From JAAYJK01 sp964531295 (GTDB lineage: Bacteria; Bacillota; Syntrophomonadia; Syntrophomonadales; Syntrophomonadaceae): a stretch of 10,295 bases of DNA. The notes beneath the pieces are model-generated. The model made no database searches. It had not been told where the DNA came from and saw nothing but the letters and a program-made list of their open reading frames with translations. The number at the start of each line of letters is the position of its first letter. Position 1 is the first letter of the stretch. The position numbers and the translations under genes were made by a program. Shown here piece after piece: positions 1-6,807 of the stretch. The DNA is taken from assembly GCA_964531295.1 (NCBI GenBank), contig CAZHHJ010000085.1, positions 1 through 10,295 of the forward strand, in the 5' to 3' direction.

Positions 1-92
1 TATTAAGTTTATTTTTTATTCTTTTAATTGGCGGCACATTATTGTATTTATTGTTTGATAAAGTCATTCCTAGCGTAACCAGCAAAAAATGA
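1..92 (+). CDS. 3' end of a membrane protein gene (partial, unrecognised)
   Basis: The reading frame is open from base 3 and ends at the TGA at 90-92, giving 29 visible residues. Most of them form one very hydrophobic stretch (LSLFFILLIGGTLLYLLF) followed by a short polar tail (DKVIPSVTSKK). This is what the last transmembrane helix and cytoplasmic end of an integral membrane protein look like. The 5' part lies outside the window, so the family cannot be named. A transporter is the natural guess, but nothing seen proves it. No terminator separates it from the next small gene 61 bp downstream, so the two may share a transcript. Confidence 0.55.
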   Translation, partial: LSLFFILLIGGTLLYLLFDKVIPSVTSKK

Positions 93-153
93 TAAATATA
101 TCCTGCAATAATTCTCTCCTAACTGCTAAAAATAAGATAAAGGAGGGATATAT

Positions 154-315
154 TTGACCAGATACAGAACAACAGACGGCAAGGAAGACCTCAAACAGAA
201 AATTCATGTCTTTGGAGCTATGGCCATCCCTCTGGCGTTCGTCAATGGTCTCTATTTCGGAGCCTATGGCTTAAGAAAAGTCAGACAATATTGGGAAGGC
301 GGGCCCATGGACTAA
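154..315 (+). CDS. small single-span membrane protein, 53 aa, TTG start, unrecognised
   Basis: TTG at 154 is preceded by AGGAGGG at 141-147 with a 6-nt spacer, an almost perfect Shine-Dalgarno site, and the frame ends with TAA at 313-315. The product starts MTRYRTTDGKEDLKQKIHVF. It has a polar, basic N-terminus, a hydrophobic and glycine/alanine-rich segment at about residues 21-38 (GAMAIPLAFVNGLYFGAY), and a basic-then-acidic tail ending GGPMD. A single membrane helix or membrane-associated amphipathic helix is likely. The frame sits between the upstream partial gene and a strong terminator, so it is very probably translated as the last gene of that transcript. No family is recognised and no function is proposed. 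Confidence 0.65.
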   Translation: MTRYRTTDGKEDLKQKIHVFGAMAIPLAFVNGLYFGAYGLRKVRQYWEGGPMD

Positions 316-332
316 TTGCTGATTATCTACTT

Positions 333-369
333 AAATGGTTCACCCTAAACAAGTGAACCATTTTTTTAT
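333..369 (+). terminator. Rho-independent terminator
   Basis: An 11-bp perfect stem pairs AAATGGTTCAC (333-343) with GTGAACCATTT (353-363). The loop is 9 nt and the T-run continues to 367. It starts 17 nt after the stop of the 53-residue gene and closes that transcription unit. Its A-run on the left arm could let it work on the minus strand too. Confidence 0.9.
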
Positions 370-738
370 TCACCTCGGTTGACGGATGGTTCTTTCTGTC
401 AACTTCTTTAATCTCGAGAAATATATTGCTGCTGTTTTTGCTGTCCAGCATACGCATTGTGCCTCACAAAAATTTTCCTTGAGTTTTACGTTATTATTTA
501 TATTTTTCCCCAGCTTTCAAGCTTCTCCTTTTAAGAAACTTAGCCCGAATATTAGCGAATAATACCGGCCTTTAATCCCAGAACTAAAGTAATTGTATTT
601 TTATTACGAATTATACAAATACATATAATTATTCAAGTAGTTTTTAGTAATTGTGTACTATTAGGTTATGCCTACTTTGTGTACCAATTGATTCATCTGC
701 GGCATGTAAAGAGAGACCAATAATGGGAGGAGTTTATT
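370..738. other. AT-rich non-coding region upstream of the first chemoreceptor gene
   Basis: No convincing reading frame was found in this stretch. Its left half is featureless. The right half holds a consensus -10 hexamer (624-629), a direct repeat TTGTGTAC at 651-658 and 677-684 (start-to-start 26 bp), and the GGGAGGAG ribosome binding site at 725-732 for the gene starting at 739. The direct repeat lies downstream of the candidate -10, where a bound protein could act as a roadblock; that is inference. Confidence 0.5.
601..629 (+). promoter_or_regulatory. candidate sigma-A promoter of the first chemoreceptor gene
   Basis: TATAAT at 624-629 matches the -10 consensus exactly. Seventeen bases upstream, TTATTA (601-606) matches only three of six -35 positions. 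The region is AT-rich, so a chance TATAAT is plausible. Transcription would start near 636, giving a leader of about 100 nt. Confidence 0.3.
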
Positions 739-2844
739 ATGAGAAGTTTGCGTACGAAGCTAACTGTTTATGTTGTGATCGTTGTAATTTTAGTATGTTC
801 CGGCTGCGGATTGATTGCCTATAACATGGCAGACAATTCACTGGAAGCAGCAATTGCAGACAGCGCACTGGCCAAGGCAGAGGATGCAGCCACCATGGTC
901 AGCCAGCAAATAGAGGCCAACATAGGTAACCTGGAAACCCTGGCTGGAACTCCAATAGTCCAAGGTATGGATGTAAACCAGATGATGCCTACCTTGCAGG
1001 CCCAAAACTCTAGATTGGGGTATTCGATGATCGGACTATTGGAAAAGGACGGCACTTTCCATGGAACTGATGGTTCACTGTCCAATGGAGCAGACCGTGA
1101 ATATTTCAAAAAGGCTCTCCAGGGCCAATCCAGTATTTCTGAACCCTTAATCAGCAAGGTAGATAATACCCTTATCATGGTAGCCGCTGCGCCCATTAAA
1201 GATGCGGGAGGCAATATCGTAGGGGTCCTTTCAGCCATAATGTACGCAGCGACAATGAGCAGCGTAGTTGAAAGCATTCACTTCGGTGAGACTGGCTATG
1301 GATACATGATCAATAAAGAAGGCACTGTACTCGCACACCCTGACCATGACATGATCAATACCTATAATCCATTCCAGGACAGTAAAAACAATGTGAGTGA
1401 ACTGCTGGTGCTGATCGAAAAGATGATCGCCGGCGAATCCGGGTTTGGCAAATATACCTGGACAGACAACTCAGTTAAACTGATGTCCTTTGCTCAGGTA
1501 CCAGGCATGGACTGGTCTATAGCTGTCACTGCACCTGAAAGTGAGTTGATGGCGGGAGTAGAAAAAATGAAGGTTAATATACTCTTGGCCGCTCTGGCCT
1601 TTATCATCCTCGGTTCATTAGTAGCATTTTACCTGGGCACCATCATAGCCAATCCGTTAAAGGCGGCTTCCAGTCACGCTGCCTTGATAGCCGGAGGAGA
1701 TCTGACGGTTAAGATTGAAGAAAAGTATTTGAAGAGCGCCGATGAACTGGGAGAAATGTCTCGCAGCCTGGATAATATGGTGAAGAGCCTGAAAAGAACC
1801 ATGAGCAATATTCTCATGAATGCCCAGGAAGTAGCTGCATCCAGTGACCAACTGGCAGCCTCCAGCCAAAGTATAGCCAGCGGTATGCAGCAGACTTCAG
1901 CTTCAGTGGAAGAAATTGCGGCCGGTATGCAGGAGGTATCAGCAGCCTCAGAGGAAATCAACGCCTCCGCAGAAGAGATCACTTCTGCTGTTATTGAAGT
2001 CAATGAAATGGCCCAGAAGGGTTTTGAAGATTCAGTACCTATTAAAAAAAGAGCTCATTATACGGAACGTGAAGCAAGTGAAGCCAAGGATAAATCGCAA
2101 AAAATATACACCGGGATAAAGGACCAATTAGAAAAAGCAATAGAAGAAGCAAAGGTAATAGACCAGATCAATAACCTGGCCGTAAACATTTCCGATATCG
2201 CTAACCAGACTAACCTGCTGGCTTTGAATGCAGCCATTGAAGCCGCTCGGGCTGGAGAACACGGCAAAGGCTTCGCAGTGGTAGCAGAAGAAGTAAGAAA
2301 ACTGGCCGAGGACTCTTCATCCACCGTAGAAGGTATCCATGGCTTAACCCAGCAGGTACAGGGGTCATTACAAAACCTGGTAAATATTACCGGCCAGCTG
2401 CTGGAGTTTATCAATGATACAGTCATCGAAGACTACGGCCGCACGGTAACCGCTGGGAAGTATTATAGCCAGGACGCCAATAACTGGTCTGACCTGACAT
2501 CAGAAACCAGCAAACAAATGAATCAGTTGCTCTCCGCCATGCAGGAAGTCACTCGGGCCATAGAGGCCACCGCCGCAACCGCACAGGAAGCTAGTGCGGG
2601 CTCGCAAGAAATCGCTCGCAATACCGAAACTGTTGCTACCGCTGCCATGGAAATAAATAGCGCCTCCGAAAGACTGGCCGAAAATGCCGGAATACTATAC
2701 GAACTCATGCAGCAATTCAAACTGGGCGATAGCGATAAGAAAAGCGGCACGATAATGAGCAATATAAATAGGACCGGTGTAGAACCACCCCTGGAAGAAT
2801 TATTCCAGGATAGCAAAGGCTATGCCAAATCCCATATAGCCTAG
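739..2844 (+). CDS. methyl-accepting chemotaxis protein with dCache sensor (receptor 1)
   Basis: A 701-residue transmembrane chemoreceptor that senses an extracellular ligand and controls CheA kinase through CheW. Domains in order: TM1 at about 9-30 (YVVIVVILVC); a double-Cache-like extracellular sensor at about 33-275, with GADREYFKKA at 118-127 and a membrane-distal-to-proximal motif GETGYGYM at 183-190; TM2 at about 280-302; HAMP at about 303-355; and the coiled-coil signalling domain to about 662. The kinase-control hairpin tip is canonical (IANQTNLLALNAAIEAARAG at 487-506, then GKGFAVVAEEVRKLAE). Glu/Gln pairs around 391-413 are likely methylation sites. The ATG at 739 follows GGGAGGAG with a 6-nt gap. 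The ligand is unknown: R120 of a dCache amino-acid motif is present, but the usual Trp is Tyr122. About 39 polar residues extend past the signalling domain, and no CheR-tethering pentapeptide ends the chain. Confidence 0.96.
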   Translation: MRSLRTKLTVYVVIVVILVCSGCGLIAYNMADNSLEAAIADSALAKAEDAATMVSQQIEANIGNLETLAGTPIVQGMDVNQMMPTLQAQNSRLGYSMIGLLEKDGTFHGTDGSLSNGADREYFKKALQGQSSISEPLISKVDNTLIMVAAAPIKDAGGNIVGVLSAIMYAATMSSVVESIHFGETGYGYMINKEGTVLAHPDHDMINTYNPFQDSKNNVSELLVLIEKMIAGESGFGKYTWTDNSVKLMSFAQVPGMDWSIAVTAPESELMAGVEKMKVNILLAALAFIILGSLVAFYLGTIIANPLKAASSHAALIAGGDLTVKIEEKYLKSADELGEMSRSLDNMVKSLKRTMSNILMNAQEVAASSDQLAASSQSIASGMQQTSASVEEIAAGMQEVSAASEEINASAEEITSAVIEVNEMAQKGFEDSVPIKKRAHYTEREASEAKDKSQKIYTGIKDQLEKAIEEAKVIDQINNLAVNISDIANQTNLLALNAAIEAARAGEHGKGFAVVAEEVRKLAEDSSSTVEGIHGLTQQVQGSLQNLVNITGQLLEFINDTVIEDYGRTVTAGKYYSQDANNWSDLTSETSKQMNQLLSAMQEVTRAIEATAATAQEASAGSQEIARNTETVATAAMEINSASERLAENAGILYELMQQFKLGDSDKKSGTIMSNINRTGVEPPLEELFQDSKGYAKSHIA

Positions 2845-2872
2845 CCATAATGAGGAAAAACTAACCTTCTGC

Positions 2873-2902
2873 CTGTAGCGGAGAATTAATTCTCCGCTAC
2901 AG
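2873..2902. repeat. perfect 30-bp palindrome after receptor 1
   Basis: CTGTAGCGGAGAATT (2873-2887) is followed directly by its exact reverse complement (2888-2902), with no spacer. As RNA it would fold into a strong hairpin 28 nt after the stop codon, which suits a 3'-end role for the receptor 1 transcript. No T-run follows, so it is not a textbook intrinsic terminator. A double-strand DNA-binding site is an alternative. Confidence 0.7.
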
Positions 2903-2916
2903 ATGCTACCGATTCT

Positions 2917-2978
2917 GGGGACACACCTACCTTTGGGGGCCTGATCCTAGGAATGTCCCCCCAAAGGTAGGTGTGTCT
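2917..2978. repeat. composite GGGGACA palindrome with three arms
   Basis: GACACACCTACCTTTGGGGG (2920-2939) pairs perfectly with 2958-2977, a 20-bp stem with an 18-nt loop. Inside it, GGAATGTCCCC (2950-2960) can instead pair with GGGGACACACC (2917-2927), allowing two pairing mismatches. That second pairing is the minus-strand version of the repeat seen at 5329-5359 and 7181-7227. The left arm can therefore pair with either of two right arms. The element belongs to a dispersed intergenic repeat family in this window; no mobile-element gene accompanies it. Confidence 0.8.
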
Positions 2979-3323
2979 CGTTCCTTGACCCGAGTATCAC
3001 ACTCATCCTATAAGATGTACTCAAAGACCTTATTATCCCCCCTGCCCTGGATGGTGGTCCTAAATTATAAGTTATTATATAATTTTTGTTTTATTTAGCA
3101 GGTTTTGTCTCTATATGTGTGGAATTGGTGCCAAACGCACTATATTAATGTGCAATTCAGGCCGCTATGGTTGAGCCTGGTAAAGAGGGGGGGTATTGCT
3201 TAAGTATCAACGGAAGGGGTTTTATTTAAACAGAAGTCCAGCTAATACCATAGTAATTGCCATTTGGACTCTGCAAACACCGTTATAATGGACTTAATTA
3301 AATCGGGAGGGGAGACTTTTAGA
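2979..3323 (+). promoter_or_regulatory. long leader and promoter region of receptor 2
   Basis: Non-coding. Two exact TATAAT hexamers are present (3078-3083 and 3284-3289), neither with a convincing -35 partner. If the first is used, the leader is about 235 nt. Its central part can fold. GAATT (3122-3126) pairs with AATTC (3154-3158) around GCAC (3137-3140) and GTGC (3150-3153). CAGGC (3158-3162) pairs with GCCTG (3175-3179). GCAC at 3137 could alternatively pair with GTGC at 3128-3131, so two exclusive folds are possible. AGTCCA (3235-3240) and TGGACT (3265-3270) can also pair. It does not match the cyclic-di-GMP riboswitch classes sometimes found before chemoreceptor genes. Confidence 0.35.
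3305..3314 (+). promoter_or_regulatory. ribosome binding site fixing the receptor 2 start
   Basis: The purine run GGGAGGGGAG lies 9 nt before the ATG at 3324. A possible upstream TTG at 3264 in the same frame has no such site. The ATG choice also makes the N-terminus line up residue for residue with receptor 1. Confidence 0.85.
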
Positions 3324-5309
3324 ATGAAAAGCATACAGGCACAATTGACTGTGTATGTGGTGATCATACTTTTAGTTGTATGTGTGGGACTTGGCTTCAT
3401 TAGTTACAATTTGGCTTCAAAGACCATGTTGGATACTATTGAGAACCAGGTATCTACCAAAGCTGAAGATGCAGCTCAGAGAGTAGCTGACGAAGTAAAC
3501 AAACAGCTGGCGGTGATGGAAACCCTGGCTGCCAATGAAAAAATCAAAAGCATGAATCTGGAGCAACAGATGCCGTTGCTGAAAAGCGAGAATTCCAGAC
3601 TCGGATACATTATGTGCGGACCGGCGGCCCCTAATGGAGATGCCTTTACCACTACCGGGGTTGCTTTCAACATGGCCGACCGGGACTATTTCCAGAAAGC
3701 CTTAAGAGGTCAGCCCAGTATTTCCGACCCATTGGTGAGCAAGGTCGATTCTAGTATAGTTGTTACTCTGGCAGTTCCCATAAAAGATGATGCCGGGCAA
3801 ATAAAGGGAGTCCTGATAGCAGCCCTGGATGCTGCAGTATTATCTCAAAAAGTAGCCGAGATAAACTTCGGAGAAACCGGCTATGCTTATATGTCTAATG
3901 CAAAGGGTATAGTCATTGCTCACCCCAACCAGCAGCTGGTGATAGATCAGTATAGTCCCGCTGATAGCGGACTTACCGACCTCATCGCCCATGTGGATAA
4001 AATGATAGCCGGTGAAGCAGGTTTCGGTGAATACCTGTGGAGCGACGGCAGCACCAAACTCATGGGTTATGCACCGGTACCAGGCACTGGCTGGGCAGTA
4101 GCAGTTTCTGCATCAAAAGACGAAGTTCTAGCAGGAATCACCAATATGTCTCAAAAGACTATGGTAGCTTCCCTTGCTTTTCTCCTACTGGGTGCATTGA
4201 TAGCGGTATGGATTGGCCTACGGATCTCTAAACCAATATCTGCTGCTGCTGAGTACAGCGAGCAAATAGCCCAGGGTGACCTCAGGGTGGAGATCGCTCC
4301 AGCTTTGCTGAGCAGAAAAGATGAAGTGGGTGATTTACTCCGCAGTATGGACCATATGATCAAAAATCTGCATAACATGATCATAGATATCGCCCGTAAT
4401 TCCCAGGAAGTTGCGGCATCCAGCGAACAGCTCTCAGCCTCCAGCCAAAACATTGCCACCGGCATGCAGGAAACTTCGGCGGCAGTAGAGGAAATATCCG
4501 CCGGAATGGAAGAAGTCTCCGCCGCCGCAGAAGAAATCAATGCTTCTTCGGAAGAAATTTCCGCTACGCTCACTCAGGCTAACAATGAAGCAGAAAAAAG
4601 CCATCATGACTCTTTGGAAGTTGAGAAGCGGGCCGCTTATACTAAATCTGAAACAGGAAGAATGCTTGATGAAACCACAAAAATATACGATGCTATTAGG
4701 CATAAAGTGGAAGGGGCTATTGACGAATCCAAAGTTATAAATGAAATATCCGGAATGGCTGGAAAAATAGCCGACATAGCTAATCAGACTAATTTGCTCG
4801 CTCTTAACGCCGCTATAGAAGCCGCTCGGGCCGGCGAACATGGTAAAGGCTTTGCTGTGGTAGCTGAAGAAGTAAGGAAGCTTGCTGAAGATTCTGCTAA
4901 CACAGTCGATGTTATACAGACCCTGACTCATCAAGTTCAGAATGCTATTGACAATCTAATAGGTAATACAGCTGAATTACTAGAGTTTATTAATAAGGAT
5001 GTAACGGGGGATTATGAACGCATGGCCGATGCAGGAGCATTCTATGCTGAGAACTCGGAGTTGCTAAGCAAGCTGACCGGCGGAACCAGCAAGAGTATTC
5101 AACAGATTATGGTAGCCATGCATGATGTAAGCCGTGCTATTGAAGCTACGGCTGCTACTATCGAACAATCCAACGCAGGCTCACAGGAAATAGCTCGACA
5201 CACAGAAACGGCTGCCACCGCTGCCGCGGAGATAAACTCCACCGCTGCACGACTGGCTGAAAGCGCCGAAATATTAAACAACCTCATCCATAAATTCAAA
5301 GTTTCTTAG
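3324..5309 (+). CDS. methyl-accepting chemotaxis protein with dCache sensor (receptor 2)
   Basis: A 661-residue chemoreceptor, paralogous to its upstream neighbour. TM1 is at about 9-30 (YVVIILLVVC). The double-Cache-like sensor spans about 33-272, with MADRDYFQKALRG at 117-129 and GETGYAYM at 183-190. TM2 is at about 279-300, HAMP at about 301-353, and the signalling domain runs to the C-terminus. The hairpin tip at 485-504 is the same as in receptor 1 (IANQTNLLALNAAIEAARAG). Aligned from the ATG, the two proteins differ in length by only two residues before receptor 1's extra tail. The difference lies between about residues 200 and 230. Sensor residues diverge much more than the tip, suggesting duplication followed by change of ligand. 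It stops at FKVS, with no CheR-binding pentapeptide. The 479-bp gap and its palindromes argue for a separate transcript. Confidence 0.96.
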   Translation: MKSIQAQLTVYVVIILLVVCVGLGFISYNLASKTMLDTIENQVSTKAEDAAQRVADEVNKQLAVMETLAANEKIKSMNLEQQMPLLKSENSRLGYIMCGPAAPNGDAFTTTGVAFNMADRDYFQKALRGQPSISDPLVSKVDSSIVVTLAVPIKDDAGQIKGVLIAALDAAVLSQKVAEINFGETGYAYMSNAKGIVIAHPNQQLVIDQYSPADSGLTDLIAHVDKMIAGEAGFGEYLWSDGSTKLMGYAPVPGTGWAVAVSASKDEVLAGITNMSQKTMVASLAFLLLGALIAVWIGLRISKPISAAAEYSEQIAQGDLRVEIAPALLSRKDEVGDLLRSMDHMIKNLHNMIIDIARNSQEVAASSEQLSASSQNIATGMQETSAAVEEISAGMEEVSAAAEEINASSEEISATLTQANNEAEKSHHDSLEVEKRAAYTKSETGRMLDETTKIYDAIRHKVEGAIDESKVINEISGMAGKIADIANQTNLLALNAAIEAARAGEHGKGFAVVAEEVRKLAEDSANTVDVIQTLTHQVQNAIDNLIGNTAELLEFINKDVTGDYERMADAGAFYAENSELLSKLTGGTSKSIQQIMVAMHDVSRAIEATAATIEQSNAGSQEIARHTETAATAAAEINSTAARLAESAEILNNLIHKFKVS

Positions 5310-5328
5310 TTTTAGGGGGCTCTATTAT

Positions 5329-5359
5329 GGGGACATTCCTGCATAGCAGGTGTGTCCCC
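5329..5359. repeat. GGGGACA palindrome, forward orientation
   Basis: GGGGACA (5329-5335) pairs with TGTCCCC (5353-5359), and CCTGC (5338-5342) pairs with GCAGG (5346-5350) around an ATA loop. Between the two helices sits TT opposite TG, giving one wobble and one T-T mismatch. A decayed pair of arms, GGTGTCCCC and GGTCATTCC, follows at about 5370-5388. The element lies just after the receptor 2 stop. No T-run follows, so it is not a standard terminator, but it could still serve as a transcript end. Confidence 0.75.
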
Positions 5360-5523
5360 TGTCCTCAGCTTGGTGTCCCCCCGGTCATTCCTCCTAAATT
5401 ACAAAAGAGCAAACCATTGTTCTTGACCTTAGCTCAAGGATGCATCCATTGATAATGAGGGCATTCCAGCCCAGTTGAAGCTGAGAAGTTGACCGGAAGA
5501 ACCGTCCCTAATGACAACTTTCC

Positions 5524-6285
5524 TTAGAACCCCCTGATGTCCATCTGCCGGTTTATTTCCTCCAGCGTATCTCCGGTATGTCCCCCATCAATTCTGACCA
5601 GGGCGGCGTGATCCAGCTGGGTACGCCCTTTATTGATAATAATCAGATCCTGGTAGAAAGTCGTGAATTCCTTAACAAAACCAGCTAGCGGGTATACCGT
5701 CAGTGATGAACCTATAACCATTAAAAGCTGTGCTTTCACTATCATATCCCGGGCTTGCACATAATCTTTGATATTCTCTCCAAACAGGACTACATCAGGC
5801 TTAAGAACACTTCCGCACTTTCCACAGCGTGGAACCACATCATCACAGTTATCGACGCAGTTCTGATCGTAGACCCCCTGGCATCCCCGGTTTCGGCAGA
5901 TATATCGATCAGCCGTTCCGTGAATAGCAATTACTTTCCGACTGCCCGCTCTTTCGTGTAGGCTGTCAATATTCTGGGTAACAATGCCCTTCACCCGGCC
6001 CTTTTTCTCCATATCGGCCAGAATCCGGTGTGCCTTTCCAGGTTCTGATGGGGGAAACACAAAGTATTGGCGGTAGAAATCATAGAATGCCTCGGGATCA
6101 CGATTAAAAGTGTTGATATTGATAATATTCATCACCTTATCTTCGCCGAGTTTTCGGTAAATTCCATTCTGCCCCCGAAAATCAGGAATACCTGCCTCAG
6201 TGCTGATCCCTGCACCAGTTACAACTATAGTATTACGAGAATTAGCCAGAACAGCAACTACCTGATCGAGCGCTTTCTTATCCAT
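5524..6285 (-). CDS. cobB: Sir2-family NAD-dependent protein deacylase (sirtuin)
   Basis: A 253-residue cytoplasmic sirtuin that removes acetyl (or other acyl) groups from lysines while consuming NAD+, yielding nicotinamide and O-acyl-ADP-ribose. Every core motif is present: GAGISTEAGIPDFRG at 24-38 (NAD loop), TQNIDSLHERAG at 103-114, catalytic His122 in IHG, zinc ligands Cys130, Cys135, Cys154 and Cys157, VVLFGE at 165-170, GSS at 192-194 and NKG at 218-220. Two additional cysteines (143 and 147) lie inside the zinc module and could offer alternative ligands. Length and motif style fit the small bacterial class U/III sirtuins. The symbol cobB is the general family name, not a proven orthology. 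The ATG at 6285 has a moderate site (AGGGA, about 9 nt upstream) and is overlapped by the end of a short upstream frame, so translational coupling is likely. No acyl-CoA synthetase gene is adjacent. Confidence 0.95.
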   Translation of the reverse strand: MDKKALDQVVAVLANSRNTIVVTGAGISTEAGIPDFRGQNGIYRKLGEDKVMNIININTFNRDPEAFYDFYRQYFVFPPSEPGKAHRILADMEKKGRVKGIVTQNIDSLHERAGSRKVIAIHGTADRYICRNRGCQGVYDQNCVDNCDDVVPRCGKCGSVLKPDVVLFGENIKDYVQARDMIVKAQLLMVIGSSLTVYPLAGFVKEFTTFYQDLIIINKGRTQLDHAALVRIDGGHTGDTLEEINRQMDIRGF

Positions 6286-6355
6286 TTTTCCATATCCCTG
6301 CCTTTCTTATTAGCTTCTTTTCTATAAAACCCATTCCCAATCCTTCTTGCCTCAT
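6278..6355 (-). CDS. 25-aa reading frame overlapping the sirtuin start (possible leader peptide)
   Basis: The ATG (complement of 6353-6355) sits 7 nt after AGGAGAG (complement of 6363-6369), a better ribosome site than the sirtuin's own. The frame encodes MRQEGLGMGFIEKKLIRKAG followed by IWKNG. It stops at a TAA (complement of 6278-6280) inside the first codons of the sirtuin, so the two frames share 8 nt (ATGGATAA). This arrangement typically couples translation of the second gene to the first. The peptide is basic with a slight amphipathic character. It may be a pure leader with no function as a peptide. No homologue is recognised. Confidence 0.45.
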   Translation of the reverse strand: MRQEGLGMGFIEKKLIRKAGIWKNG

Positions 6356-6531
6356 GATTCAACTCTCCTGCCCGCTGCGGAATTTCTTTTAAAGACTGCT
6401 GCACGCACTAGGAAAGCTCATACCCGCTCAGCAAATTATCTCCCAAAATTGGCACACATTCCATGTTATTACATACCATAGAGTAGAAGTCTAAAACAGA
6501 GGCTTCTAAAAATCGGCAGGAGGTCCAATAC

Positions 6532-6756
6532 GTGGCAGTAATAACAATACCGGTAACTACTGAAATGGTATTGGTCATGGATAACGGCACCGGAGTGAGC
6601 GGACAGCAGTTGAAAAAGAATCGGATCTACAAATATGTTAAAACCACCGCAGATAGCGAGGATGTTTTTTCAGTAGCCCAGAGTCTTTTAGGCCTGCAGG
6701 AAAAAATCAATCTTTCCATCCAACGCAATGACTCTAGTGAAATAGAAGAGGAATAG
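6532..6756 (+). CDS. DUF1659 family protein, 74 aa
   Basis: A GTG start at 6532 lies 7 nt after AGGAGGT (6518-6524). The product begins MAVITIPVTTEMVLVMDNGT, followed by the family's typical Lys-rich turn and 'Y..VK..A..ED.F.VAQ.L..LQ' core (YKYVKTTADSEDVFSVAQSL). The acidic tail is SSEIEEE. Length and pattern match DUF1659 proteins of Firmicutes, small soluble proteins of unknown function. These are usually encoded directly before a DUF2922 gene, as here. The two genes are 131 bp apart with no T-tailed terminator between them, so co-transcription is likely. No biochemical role is known to me. Confidence 0.8.
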   Translation: MAVITIPVTTEMVLVMDNGTGVSGQQLKKNRIYKYVKTTADSEDVFSVAQSLLGLQEKINLSIQRNDSSEIEEE

Positions 6757-6807
6757 CAGGCATCCAATAACCAACACCAGGGATGCATCCCATATATTAA
6801 TACCTTT

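Noticed and set aside
585..612. Sigma-28 (flagellar/chemotaxis) promoter before receptor 1
   Set aside because: TAAA followed 16 nt later by TACGAATT keeps only the CGA core of GCCGATAA, and receptor 2 has no matching site.
3121..3180. Cyclic-di-GMP, cobalamin or molybdenum-cofactor riboswitch before receptor 2
   Set aside because: None of the conserved core sequences of those classes could be found. Only generic hairpins are present.
3264..3323. A 20-residue N-terminal extension of receptor 2 from a TTG
   Set aside because: There is no ribosome site before the TTG, whereas the ATG at 3324 has an excellent one. The ATG start matches receptor 1 residue for residue.
4434..4934. Long minus-strand frame (166 aa) inside receptor 2
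   Set aside because: It is opposite conserved signalling-domain codons and has a low-complexity, Ser/Phe/Gly-rich product, which is normal antisense shadowing. The similar minus frames inside receptor 1 (for example 819-1277 and 2058-2426) are rejected for the same reason.
5486..5520. AAGTTG ... CAACTT inverted repeat as a terminator between receptor 2 and the sirtuin
   Set aside because: It has six base pairs, a 23-nt loop and no T-run on either strand, which is too weak to call.
6408..6590. Minus-strand 60-aa frame across the DUF1659 start
   Set aside because: It has no good ribosome site, and it overlaps the strongly supported start and promoter region of the plus-strand gene.
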